A stretch of DNA of 64,000 nucleotides, taken from contig JAENRP010000153.1 of assembly GCA_024741835.1 (NCBI GenBank), positions 599 through 64,598 on the forward strand, read 5' to 3'. Below are positions 1 to 11,928 of this stretch, piece after piece; positions within the stretch are counted from its first letter, which is position 1, and each line of letters starts with the position of its first letter. This DNA comes from Diplocarpon mali (lineage: Eukaryota > Ascomycota > Leotiomycetes > Helotiales > Drepanopezizaceae). The notes below the pieces were generated by a model. That model had not been told where the DNA came from. It was given only the letters and a program-made list of their open reading frames with translations, and made no database searches. Position numbers and translations under genes: made by a program.

Positions 1-108
1 AGGTAAGTTAGTTGGGAAGTTAGTTGGTGAGGAAGTTAGTTGGTGAGGAAGTTAGTTGGTGAGGAAGTTAGTTGGTGAGGAAGTTGGTAAGTTGGTAAGT
101 TGGTTAGT
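1..108. repeat. 16-bp minisatellite
   Basis: Tandem copies of a 16-bp unit (GAGGAAGTTAGTTGGT), about five near-perfect copies, decaying rightward into GGTAAGTT and then CAGT repeats up to about 122. The array starts at the first base, so its true length is unknown. It is not a telomeric TTAGGG array. Confidence 0.9.
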
Positions 109-258
109 AGGTCAGTCAGTCAGTATCCATCCCAAACAAGCCTTAGCGCTCCGTCGGCCCAAGCCTTGTGAGTCGAGTCGAGTCTCTTAGAGCAGCACTC
201 GCCTGGATCGCTGCCGGCTTGAGGTGGGATGGTTCGATCTTGGGGGTGTGGATGTGTG

Positions 259-505
259 TATGGTGTATGGTGTATGGTGTATGGTGTATGTAGATATGTA
301 GATATATAGATATATCGATATGTCGATATGTAGATATATCGATATATCGATATATATATATATACACAGATATATACAGATATATACACAGATATACACA
401 CAGATATACACAGATATACACACAGATATACACAGATATACACAGATATACACAGATATACACATCTACACATCTACACATCTACACATCTACACATCTA
501 TATAT
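259..505. repeat. Compound AT-rich microsatellite
   Basis: Consecutive simple repeats: a 7-bp GGTGTAT array (about 259-290), a GATAT/CGATAT zone (about 290-360), a 10-bp CACAGATATA array (about 361-460, four exact copies at 421-460) and an 8-bp CATCTACA array to about 500. Open frames across it are low-complexity artefacts. Confidence 0.9.
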
Positions 506-820
506 CTATATAAATATCCAAATCATCCCAGCCACCCAACACCGTAGAGAAACACCGCCCATCCTCCCTCCCCGCGCACCTCCCCGCACACCGGATCCCG
601 ACGGACGAGCACAAAAGGAGGGGCCGGGAAGAGAGAGAGCCGACGGCGAGCCCCGCGTGGATGGGGGGTTGAGCCGCAGAGGCCGGCGAACGTTGGACAG
701 GAGACGCCCGGCTGCTGCTAGCTGGCGGGCGCGAGGTGGGTGCTCGGAGGGCGGGGCGGGGAGGGGAGGGGAGGGGAGTCGAGTCTGGTGTAGGACGGAC
801 GTCGCGTCGTGGATATCTCG

Positions 821-910
821 ACGTATTTACACGTATTGACACGTATTTACACGTATTGATACGTATTTACACGTATTTACACGTATCTATACGTATCTAC
901 ACGTCCTCTA
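821..910. repeat. 10-bp repeat with phased ACGT cores
   Basis: Nine consecutive 10-bp units (consensus ACGTATTTAC) begin at 821, 831, 841 and so on to 901, each starting with ACGT. The unit equals roughly one helical turn. Flanking DNA is GC-rich, so this is an AT-rich island. ACGT is the core of many bZIP binding sites; binding here is only inferred. Confidence 0.85.
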
Positions 911-1480
911 GTATATATTTCTTAATATTTCTTCATATTTTCCAACTCTTCACGCCGCGACTGGCATGGCAGCAGAACCTCCACCCTCTCTCTGATTCCT
1001 CGCCCGCGCCGCCTATCTCGACGCCAGCCAGGGAGAAGCAGCTCCACCGCGAGGCCCTCGCTCGCTTACCCGCTCGCTTACCCGCACGTGCGCGCCGACC
1101 ATCCCCTGCCCCGTGACCAAACAAACGCAGGATACCTGCGCCCCTCTCAGCACCCCCCGCGACAGCCCGCGACGGTCCTCGGTCACCCCGCAGCCCCCTA
1201 GGACCGACGACGACCTCATCCCCCCGCCTCCCCGTGCGAGGATCCGCCCATGCCCGGCGACGGGGCTGGCCGAGCGGAGGTGGCGGCGGCGCCAGCAGCT
1301 TCGCGCCGCCGAGGCTACGCTTCCTCGCCGAGGGGGAGACCGGGCGCGTACGCCAGCCGAAGCGAGGCGAAGCGAGGCGCGACGAGACGAGACTGGAATG
1401 CCTCGGACGCCCTCCCGAGAGACCGGCCTCCATCCAGGTGAGAGGAGTCGGTTGCTGGCCCGGCTTTCTCAGTTCCTATG

Positions 1481-1527
1481 CCTGTGCCTGTGCGTGTGCC
1501 TGCTCCTGCTCCTGCTCCTGCTCCTGT
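1481..1527. repeat. CCTGTG/CTCCTG hexamer tract
   Basis: A pyrimidine-biased hexamer tract that changes from CCTGTG-like to four copies of CTCCTG. It sits inside overlapping open frames, which read it as Cys-Ala/Cys-Ser or Leu runs, with no sign of a real protein. Confidence 0.8.
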
Positions 1528-2096
1528 CGAGACCTGATGCGCGCACGAGGGGACTGCAGACACGGCGCGGAGCTCCAGCGTCCCACGTATGACGGATCGC
1601 GAGATACCGATGGGAGATGGGCAGACCTCGGTAGGCAGGGAAGGCGAGGGACATGCTGCGCCGGGCATGTCGCGGGCGCGCCGAAGAGCCGCTCCCCTGG
1701 TCTAGGGGTCGGGGCAGGTATGGGCCAGCACGGAAGAATGATAGTCGGAAGCGTCGGCCGAGTCGCGATCGTGATGGTGCGAGTGGAACGAGTCGGTGGC
1801 TAAGGGATCGCCCCGGACTCGCTTCCCCTCCGCGCTGCTGGATTTCTTGCAGGCTGCAAGCTACTCAACTCTCCTGACGCGGGACGGGGAATGGAAAAGT
1901 CTATTCAAGTACTACGTCGAACATTTTGGCTGAGTTGTGTATTAGATCCTCATCACACGATCGGCTATGGAAGGTGTTCAGTTCTACTCCCCTTCCGGCC
2001 TCCCCACGTGCGCTCCGCTCGTCTCGTTTCAACTCATGTTTTCCCCCTGGGCGAGTCCCGTCTCGGTGAAGGGGTAAACAGGCTCCGTCTCTCTCC

Positions 2097-2180
2097 ATGA
2101 GGCAAGAAGAGGAAGAGGAAGAAAAACAAGACAAAGGAAAACAGACAAGAAAAGGAAAAGGAAAAGAGGAACAGGTAGGG
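2097..2180. repeat. Purine-only tract
   Basis: About 80 bases almost entirely A and G on the plus strand (AAGAGG, GAAAAGGAAAAG). Such tracts are frequent in fungal promoters and leaders. No coding function is supported. Confidence 0.75.
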
Positions 2181-3395
2181 AGATCCGCCTCCTCCGCTCC
2201 GGCCTGAGCCGGTACGTCGAATCCGATGGGAGACGGAGCAAGAGACAGGACACAGGACAGCACACGTGATACGAGACGATAGCGATGCGTGCAATTCAAA
2301 GATCAGCTTAGCATTAGGGCCAGCGCTGCAGGGATTACGAACGGACCATATACCGTGGCGTTGAGCGAGCCTGGCCTGACGTGACATCGGACTACGCTAC
2401 ACTCTCAAGCTTAGCGACTGTTGCTGATGAGCGAGTTGGAGCCAGCTAGCAGATGAACTAACGCGGGTGGAAGCAACGCCTAGATCGCCGCGCCGCGCCT
2501 CGCGGCATCAACGCGTGCGTATACAGGTGCGTGTTCTCTTGCACACCTACCGTCGAGATCGGATTGTATACATCTCGTAGGCCTGTCACGGGAGGCCGGC
2601 CTCCCCCTTCCCGACCAAGTTGCCAGCTCGCAACGCGCATGCTGGACCGAGTATCATCCCGCCTCGCGGCTACTCTACCATCGACCTACCACAGGTATCT
2701 TGCTCGGAGTCCCGGGGGCTGGTCCCCCATCCCGCCCAGCAAGTCGCGTAGACGCAGCGCACCTGCGAGGCCGCGGATGAGCTCTGAGCTCGCCAACCGT
2801 AGGACAGTGACACGCGTGAGCTCACGCCTGAGCCGGATCCTCACCGTCCTGTAGCATGCGAGGAGATGAGATGCGATCAGATGAGATGCTAGTCGAGAAG
2901 CCCAGCGCAGCCTGGGGATCGACGGTACCTGTGCTGTGCCATGCTGTGCTGTGCGCTACTGTCCTGCGCCATCCCATCCCCGAGCGCCCAGGCTAGGCAT
3001 CCCCGAGACCCGTCTCCTCCCTTGCCCAGGTCCGTTGCGGCCTCTCTCTCCTATCGGGCCTCCATATACATGTTGGCGAATGGAGGGCGACGAGGCGCCT
3101 CTAGATACCTGCAGTCCAGACGGTGCAGACGGCCGGGCCTGGAGGATGCGGCGAAGCGTCGGGCCCACTGCCAGTTCCCAGTTCTCGTCCCCGGACACCG
3201 GACCCGGGCAGATCAGGCGTCACTGCGTTGGATGCTCTCCTGGCTTCTTCGGGGTCGTGATTATGACTTGGCATGGGATCCTGCTTTCCCAGCATCGCAT
3301 CGCATACTACAGCAAAACCTAGCGTCGCATCTTCTACCCTGTTACCCTCCCCCATAATATCCTCTACTGATCCCGTATCCATGTCCGCAGCATGG

Positions 3396-3565
3396 ACGGC
3401 CTCCACGGCCGTGGCCCCCGGAGGACCAGCGGAGCGTCATCCAATCGAATACTTGTCAGGTAAGCGCCTCCTTGTACAGCAGGGAGACATGACGACTCGC
3501 CTCGCCGCCGTGACGCTCCGCTGGCCCTCCGGGGGCCCTCCGGGGGCCACGGCCGTGGAGGCCGT
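3396..3565. repeat. GC-rich inverted repeat (hairpin)
   Basis: The left arm 3396-3439 is complementary to the right arm 3511-3565. 29 bp (3396-3424 against 3537-3565) and 14 bp (3426-3439 against 3511-3524) are perfect, giving 43 pairs with a 71-nt loop (3440-3510). The right arm has an extra 12 bases (3525-3536) that are a tandem copy of the next 12, so the duplication arose in one arm only. The outer stem itself contains the palindrome CCACGGCCGTGG (3403-3414). Confidence 0.9.
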
Positions 3566-6500
3566 TCAGGATGGTCATACAGGCCAGGCGAACGATGAAG
3601 TCGTGTGCGGATATTTGCTCAGCCCGCGGTCGTCTCATGTCCGAGGAGCTTCGAGCTTGGCCAGGCTGTGTGAGACTATTATGTGAGTGCTAGCAGCTAC
3701 CTTGCATGTGGGGTAGCGTGCACCCGGAGCTCGGAGCTGCCATCCCTAGCGGCTCGAGGCGCCGATTAGAGGTCAGAGGGGACGGGGACGGCGACGGAGA
3801 CGGAGACGGGGCGGACGACGGTTGACAGGTGCTACGGCTGCTCAGTGCCGCCGCTGACTGGTGTGCTCGCGCCGCGCACTGCTGGAGAGCTAAGAGAGGA
3901 GAGCAGAGGCTGGAGGCGGGCTGGGCCGCGCGAGCGCCTGCAATGAGACCGCAGTCGACGCGTGAATTGCTCCGAGGTCAGGCTGGCCCGCAGATATCGG
4001 CGTCTAGAGTCCGAACTGTCAGTGCGGGCTCGCGGGGATCAGCACCCGAACTTCAGGCTACAGATGATCAGACCTGGCACCGTGGTTGGGGACTCGAGTG
4101 TGAGCTCCCGCAACTCGATGAGGCTTGGGGACCTGGCCATGCGAGTTCGAGCAACGTATCTGCACGCAGTGAGCGCATGGGCTGCAAAGGCGATAGAGGC
4201 GAAGAAGATGGCACGTCCAGTGCTTGACCGGGAAAAGGAGAGCGCTCTTGGCTGCAGAGGGGGGAGGTGATCCAATGGACTGACTCTCCCTGCGCCTTTC
4301 GCCTTTCGCCCGGATCAGCAAGGGATGCGGAGAGCTGTGATGCGATGCGGTGCGATGCGACGCAGTTGCTTTTTCTCTCGAGATCCCCCAGGTAGGGTGC
4401 CGTCGCTATTCTGGGAGGATTTGCCCGCTCTGCTCCAGACCGCTTTCTTCATCTCCGTCAAAGATCAAAGAATATGCAGGGACTTGAACCTGCATCGGTT
4501 GGTTGGACGTCGATGCCCCGAGACAGCTGTATAGCCTCACGAGACATGGTCCTTGTTTTGTCTTTTCTTGCCTCGGACCCGCGAGAAAGCTGGGTCCCGT
4601 CTCGACAATGGCCCGGAGTGCGCATCCTGCGAATCCGCAGAGATGCCGAGTCCCCGTCTCACTCCCAGCTCCCGTCCCGGCGGCCCTCGGCAGTTTGAGA
4701 ATGATTGCCCGCCCGGAGAAACGTCGAGAACAGAGCATGAGCCGAGACAAAGAGGTCCCTCGGTTGAACACCGCTATTGTCAATTGCCAGACCGATGTGA
4801 GAACGCTCGCTCCATCGATCGAATGGAACACTTCAATCACCCTGACCAGCAGGGCGCACGCCATCGGGCTTACCAAAAGTCCAGCCAACGGCTTCCTCCG
4901 AACCCCTTTCCTCAGCACATGTGGGTGTATATCCATTGCCTTGGCTCTAACCAAGCAACAGCTCGCCTGCCCCCAAGAATCAGAGGTCCGCATTTGCAGC
5001 CCCCCAAAGAACGGGAGTAGGACAGCTCCCGTCCGATGCCGGCCCAGCATTTCCGATATCTTACTTCCTGCATTAAAGCCTCATTCTCGCCTACCTGCAT
5101 ACGAACTCATCCTCGGGCAGCCAATAGCCTCGCAGATGTGCACTCTCATAGACACATACATGCAGCTTTCCGCCACTACGCTCCTGCAAAGCCGGCCTTG
5201 CCATGTCGTTCTGTCTTGGTCGTTTCAACTTGCGGCTTCTGCCCTTCCGTGATGCCTACCCGGCTGGTCCACGTGAGCCAGGCGTTTCCTTTTTCCCGCC
5301 GATTTCTGCTGGAGTGAGCAGTGCCAAGCAGCCCTCACGATACCCAGCAGTTGTGGGCATCTCGGCTCAGAGGGGGGGGACGAGAAATGGAGAGGATGGC
5401 CGATCTGAGACTGAGCTTCCACTCGGGGGCCTTGGAGAGATGCGCGGTAAGCAGCGTCCTGTGCAGTAGTAGCAGGCTGGGCGTCGACAGGCAGGCCAGG
5501 CAAGCCGATTCCTGAACCGTCGGCGTTGGAAAAAGCTTTCGGCTCGGGCCGAGTGCGTACAATAAAGTTATGCGAAACTCTCGTCCCTCTTCATCACCTG
5601 CCTTCTCATGGATGAACAAACCACTTGCTTCGAGTTCGCAGTCATCTCGCCCTCGCAATCCAACGTACAGGAGGAGAGTGGCTCCGGACGAATCTGAGCA
5701 TCCCTCCCTCCAGCTTCCTCCGGTTCCCAGCTTTCCTTCCCTCCTTCCCATCTCATCGCACGGCGTCCGCAGTGGTCGTGGTCCTGGCTCAGCATGCGAT
5801 CGACGATCGTGTGCAATATGACAACTCACCCTCCCGGACGACCACGGGTCGTACGGAGTCCGCTCAACTGGTATCAGCCAATTAACATGTATGAAAAGAG
5901 AGTGGGTTGACGGCGCAGGAGAGCGCATGGCATGGGTGGCATATCTTCATAGGCAGACTAGGGTCTGGATATGCAGAGGTACGTGAGTGATTGGAAAGGA
6001 GTGGAGGGGGGGGCTAGAGGGGTAGCAAGCATGGCCAGGAAGAAGGCAGAATGCGCGCCTGCGGCAGACGCCCCCAGCATCGAGCTCGAATTGCTCGTAC
6101 GAGAGCGTGAAGAATAGAAGCAGGAATGGCATGGGGCAGGCCATTGGGCAGGCCATGGGGCAGGCAGGTATTGGCCGTGGCAAGAAAGCTGATGCAAGAT
6201 CTCGACGCCTTGCCTTGCTTGGGCAGTGTGCAGTGCAGCAGTTGTGACAAATACATACATCGCTCCTGGGCTGACGTGTGAGCAGCGGGCAGCGGCGTTG
6301 AGCTGGGGTCGGAGCAGGAGATGCTGCCTTGCTGGATCAGCCGAATCATCTTGACTGCAAACTCGACAGGAGAGGATTGCGTATCCAGGGAGATTCCAAC
6401 GATGGTCCGTACCTGGGAACAGTACCGCCGGCCAGGTGCCACTGGGGGTCTCGATCTGCAGCGAGACGCAGCCTCTGCCCAAACACTCTGAACATACTGA

Positions 6501-9500
6501 CGGGATTCGAGAACTGATTGGGAAGAACCCATGACATGCATGGACGCGACATACCTTGCGACCTTACGTGATCTCGTCTGTGGTGGGAGATGTATTGGAG
6601 ATGCTTGCACGGCCAACATGTGCGGGCAGTGGGAATCAGAGCAAGGAATTCTGCCCGCTGCAGCGCTGCTTTTACCCATGCGCGAGCCCCTGCCAATGCC
6701 GCTTTACTATCACCTGACCTCCACTCGCACGATCCGCTCTGCCCTGCTCTGCTCTGCTCTTCCTCGCTTCTCCCAACTACACATCTCACACCAACAATAT
6801 ACGGTACGACTCCCAACCCCCAGCGTCTCGTTCCACGATTACCAGGTCATATTGTCACTCCCGCCGAACCTTCTGTCAGTCCTACCCTACACCACCACTC
6901 GACTCCAGCAAGAAAAAGCGGACGAACACCTCTCCCTAATCCCACGAACCTTCCGCTGACACCCGCTCTCTGTATCCCCTCGCACGACAGCCAGCACCGG
7001 GAGATTATAACAAAGCGCTGCCTTCCAGTCCAGTCAGCTGTCTCGCGGAACCGCGGGAGAGACCATCCTGAGAATCCCTCGGCGTATGATGTGCGTGCAG
7101 GCAAGCACGCAAAATGGCGAGGCGCAGATCTGTCCAGCTCTCTTGCTTGCCTCGCCAAGCTGGTTAAGAGCTGGCAATCATTTTATCGTCAACGTGATGC
7201 TGCTAACCGGCTACATGCGGCGTAACCTAACCTATCCTTCCACCCGGTCCATATTCCCCTCCCTCCCGTTGGCATCGACATCTGGAACGGACTCGAAATC
7301 CGGTCCCCTCAATACCGCAATCTCATATTCCCCATGAGTCTCTCCGGGGATGTCTCGGCGTGGACGTCGCAACTGAAACCGTCGGACTCTGTTCTGCGAC
7401 TCTGCTCTGCTGTGTGATTACCTGCGCAGCCCGACCCAGCCCTTGATTCTTCGGAATATCTGATTGACGAGGGTAAGTCATTGCCTTGGGCAGATTGGAT
7501 ATGCTTGATGCTGCTGCACGCAACGCAGCTGTTCATGCTGACGCGGGAGAGCTAGCTGCTGAAGGATGATCGGCGGTCTTGACTCCGGATGGACTCAGGG
7601 CTATGTAGCTTACCGCTTCACCCACGACGTCAGGAAGTTAGGTGAGCTGTGATGCGAAAATGCTCAGATCCGGCGCTTGTATTGCCCAGACATCGTCCAG
7701 GAAGGTTGGTTGGGAATATCGATGGGCATTAGCATGATTGTCACGTGCCATGCTCTGCTCCGCGTTACTCCCGTTCTCATTCTTGTTGACGGAGTTGGGA
7801 AGAGAGTGAGCAGCTTGGGCCAACTGTTTTCCGAGCTACGAGCCCAAATGCAAGAGAGGCCGTGGTGCCTCCTCTGCTTCTCCTGCATTATGCTGTTTTA
7901 TGCTACACCATGCACGCTAGTGCGATGCCAGCAAGATGTGCTGTCAACAACGACGGGTCGCGGGGAAGTAGCAGGCCACAGACGGCGTCTGTCGTACTAG
8001 GCTGATACATCTGCAGATCTTGGACATGCAGCTGCAGGATTGGCTGTCACGCTTCTATTCCCTGGGCTGGAAATAGCTTCAAAGATACGAGTCTCTGTCA
8101 TGTGTCGAGTGCTCTGCCCCTGTTTGAGATACCCGGCCCAGCTTTACTTTGCCACTTTTCTTTCCCCCCTACCACTTTTCTCTTCTGCGTGTATCAGTCA
8201 AGATCAATCATCAGAGATGATTCGGCGACTTCAGTGATGTCCCTCCTAGCCCGCGTCGCAACGTCGCGTTATTCTCTAGTCTCAGGCGGGAATATCCAGC
8301 GCTCCATATTCAGAGCGCTGAATGGCATCGCGCTATCGGGAATTCTCATCCCTAGCGTTTGGGGTGACACGATGGCTGGGTCAAGAACGGGTCCGTTCTG
8401 CTAGTCTTGAGCTTAAGACCACCGGTTCCTGCGGCGAAGTCAAGCATTTACCAATGCGACATAGGGCAGATCCTCTAGATGCAGATCTAGATCAAGATTC
8501 AGATTGGTATTCAGGTTCGAGCTTCCACGAGGCTACACTGTCGAGCTAGGGCTTAGCAGCACGGTATGAAGTTTTAGGTCCAGGGGCAGGTCAAATGTGA
8601 CTAGAACAGCGTCGTGCTGAAGCTTACTGGCGTCTGCGGCTCGGCGACCCCGACATAGGTTCTGACTGCCAAGAATATATTTCAGCACTTGATCGTATGA
8701 GCCATCGTGCTAGGTTTTCTTTATTCTCTCACTCAGCCTAGCCTTTCATCGCAGGGAATGTCTCACATGCCTCGGATCTCACTTCCCTCTCTGCCTTCAT
8801 GCCACAACAGCGACCACAGATAGCACAGCACAGAGCACGTGAACACAATCCCCATCTGCCGGGTCCGTGTTTGAAAGCGTTGAAATCTTGTGTCTTGAGC
8901 ACGAGATGATGCCGGGCTTAGCATTATCTTTTGTCTCACAAGTATCTATAGCTCATATTGGTGTGTTAGTTAACCCTCTATAGCTTTGCCACCAGACTCT
9001 GTCCATTCTATACAGCTTAGTGTCATTTTACCTCAAAGATAATGCTTCGATAATTTGCTCCTATTTTTGCTCCTTTTTTGTCTTCTCCATACGACCGCTC
9101 CTGAGAAGGGTAGTGCGTTGGTACTGCGGGTACGAGAGCGATCCCCAATAGCCCACAGCCATGCGTCGTAGATCCTCTCTCCGAAGGCACCGCACTAGAT
9201 CAGGTATCGCACATACTATAGATCCAAGATAAAAGTCGTACGCAGGCTCACCATAGCATCACATCACAGTGATCTACATCCTCTCCTCTCTCTCCTCGCC
9301 CTCAAGTCTCTCGCCACTGACCGCCAACTCGTCATTTCAACATCACCAGACAGTCGATCCCCGCCTGGAAACCATTCTGCAGTCCTTCGGCGCTGAGAGT
9401 AGAGTCAGCGGCACTTCCCAGCACAGGAACTATCTCCTCATACTAGGCCCTTTTCTCTCGGACCAGTCCAAGCTCTCTGCCAATCTTCTCATGAAGCCGA

Positions 9501-11632
9501 GAAGGACTGCGAACAGGCGCGGCGGACGGCTACCCCAGCTCCGGCGGCTTCGAAGCCAGCCCCTAAGCTTCGCGCTCTGCTCGCCGAAGATGTCTCGGAT
9601 ACTTTATGCGTGTCCAGCCCTGGAAGCTGCGAACAATTGACGGCCGTCGCTCACCGGCCGCCAACCCCTGATGCTAGAAGCTATTGCGTATTGTCATCGT
9701 CCTAAACGAGCGACGGTCAAACCCACTCTGAACCAACCTCACAATATCGCCGTCCACTATTATATCGCATCACGATACGTCCAGACTGATATCATCTCAC
9801 GCAGCCACTTCTCCCGCCTATTCTGTGAAACAAAAATAAGTCCAAACCTCGAGTCTGGGCTCTCAACCTGAAGAATCGCACCAGTAGTAAAAGAGAGGGG
9901 CAGGGATAGCGAGAGCTGAATGTCATTATTGCTCCTTTCCCAAAGGAGAGTTCGGATTCGCCTGAACCCTTCCCCTCCCCACCCCCCGAGCCTTGAGCTC
10001 TGAGAGTGAGGCTACCTGCCTCCAAGACCACGGCAGATAGCAAAAGCCTTCCGCAACATAACCTCAGACTGAAGCACAGGCACGCATATCATACCAGGTA
10101 GAGTAGAGGAAGTAGCACAGCCTTATCAGCCCGGCCAGACTGAGCCGAGGAGCGACGAGACTTTCACCTCTCTCTTCTGTTGAGCCACGTCCTGTCTCAT
10201 TCTAATATTATCTTTTTCTTCAGCATCTAAAATAAACTTGGGGGGGGGGAGGGTGGGTAGGTACAGGAATCTACAGCCACTGCGGCTGCTATGCTTCTAT
10301 CCTCCTCTCTTCTCGTATAGACGTTGTAAGACGAGAGAAGACCAGAGGCTAAGGCAGAGCAGAGTGGAGCAGCGAAGGAGAGAAAACCAGGACCAGCCGT
10401 TCATTCATGCACATGTATATTTCCGTAACTTTAGCTGAAGCAGGCCCCCTCATCCTTTCTGCAGCGAATGTCGTTACAGGGGAGGGAAGGGATTCCTGTT
10501 TTCTCTTACCTTGCTCTGCTCTGCTCTGCCCTGTTCTGTTCTGCACAGTCTTATCATGCTCCTTCGGAGCAAAAAAAACCCCCCACTCCCAAGCCTTTGC
10601 AGGATATAGGATACTACTCGCTCTATCCGAGTCGGGTCGACTCGACTCAGCTCAGCTCAGCTTAGATCATGGCCCCTCGGCCCTGAAATCCAGTCCCGTC
10701 CAAGCCATCAATCGTACCACATCACATACCATCTTATCGTATTATACCAGTCATCAAAACCTCCCTAGCTTTCCTGCTCAAACTGCTCTAGAGCCAGATC
10801 TCACAACGCATAAACACAGTACACACAGTGCAGAGTCAGATACACAATACGTAGCACAGAAATAAGAATAAAGCGCGTTCTGACACTAGCGAATGCCTCT
10901 CCCCGCCTCTCCCCTTCCCTCGTGCAGAAAGAGAGAAACATAGACAGACGGAGAGAGACAGAGCATGTGTGTGTATGCGAGGGAGGGGAGAGAGGAACAC
11001 AGAAACACAAGCCTCTCACCGGCATTGGCTTCCGCGCCCTTGGCCGCAGGCCTGAATCGAAGAAGAAAAAGAAAATCCCGAGACCGCTGTTTTCGGTAGC
11101 AGCGGATGAGACGTTGCATGCCTATCCCCTACGCCCACTTCCGTGCAATCCCCATCCCAAATCTCGGCCCCAGCCCCAGGCTGGTCTCGTATTCCTGTTC
11201 TTACTCCTAGTCCCGCTCCTTCTCCTGCCCCCATCCTGTCCCTGTCCGGTCCTATGCTGTCCTGTGCGGCAGCACACGCATCGCAACTGGATCTGATGTT
11301 ACGTGTGCTGATACGCCGGAGAGGAGCGCTAGCCGGTTGAGAAGGGGCTTTACCTGTTCTTCTCACCGATGGTTATGTGATATCAGGTGGAATTTGGATA
11401 GGAGGGACAAGGGACAGGACGAGGGCGAGGAAGAGGGAAGGGAGATGCTAAGCTCATGCGGGATGTTGTGTGATGGAAGGCGTGTTTTAAACTTCCAGGT
11501 TTTCGAGGGCAGAGAGATTTGAGAGTGAGCTTACTCGTGCCCGGGCCACGGTGCCCTGATAGTCTCATCTGGAGATGAAGGCTCGGATGTATCTCCGGGG
11601 CAGGTGTAGGGAAAGGTCAGAGAGAAAAGAGC

Positions 11633-11677
11633 AAAAAAAAAAGTAAAAAGTTAAAAGAAAAGAAAAGAAAAGAAAAG
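11633..11677. repeat. A-rich AAAAG tract at composition border
   Basis: An oligo-A run followed by AAAAG pentamers. It coincides roughly with the change from the GC-rich left region to the AT-richer DNA that follows. Confidence 0.8.
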
Positions 11678-11928
11678 CCAATGAAGCCAATGAAACCCTG
11701 TCAAATGGTTCGCAAGTACCAGTAGAAACGACTAAAAACAAGACAAAAATGGAAATATTTGCTAGACTGCAAAGTCGGTTTGGAGTGCCAGTGAACGATT
11801 TCTTGTTCGGATACTAGAAAGCGTAAGCCGGCCATACCAGACGCATCATGCTATAGATGCTCATATTCCAATATCCAAGATCTGAACCCTGGATTCAAAG
11901 TTACGGTCAATTGATAGCGACCCTGAGA

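Larger units (their letters stand above)
1..11928. other. GC-rich, repeat-rich region without a supportable gene
   Basis: About 11.9 kb that is visibly richer in G and C than the rest of the window. It carries many short overlapping open frames on both strands (up to about 250 codons near 4.4-5.25 kb), but none shows a recognisable domain, and frames on opposite strands are open over the same bases, as expected from GC-rich non-coding DNA. It is full of tandem repeats, purine or pyrimidine runs (9281-9330 CT-rich, 6741-6765 and 10503-10545 CTCTG-type) and one strong hairpin. It lies downstream of the minus-strand LRR gene, so if it serves a protein gene, that gene is probably left of the window. 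A long regulatory or leader region, or a long non-coding RNA, is possible; the sequence does not decide. Confidence 0.6.

Noticed and set aside
1..108. Telomeric or subtelomeric repeat
   Set aside because: The unit GAGGAAGTTAGTTGGT is unlike TTAGGG, and no telomere-associated helicase or other subtelomeric gene is seen.
187..547. Tyr/Ile-rich frames over the start of the window
   Set aside because: They are translations of AT-rich microsatellites.
4470..4560. tRNA-like T-arm on the minus strand (GCAGGTTCAAGTCCCTGC)
   Set aside because: The T loop would be 8 nt, and no sequence at the right distance upstream pairs with the would-be acceptor strand (ATATTCT). D and anticodon arms are also not found.
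4406..5252. Overlapping 214-codon (-) and 249-codon (+) open frames
   Set aside because: Opposite-strand frames open over the same GC-rich DNA, with no domain, low-complexity composition and no splice logic.
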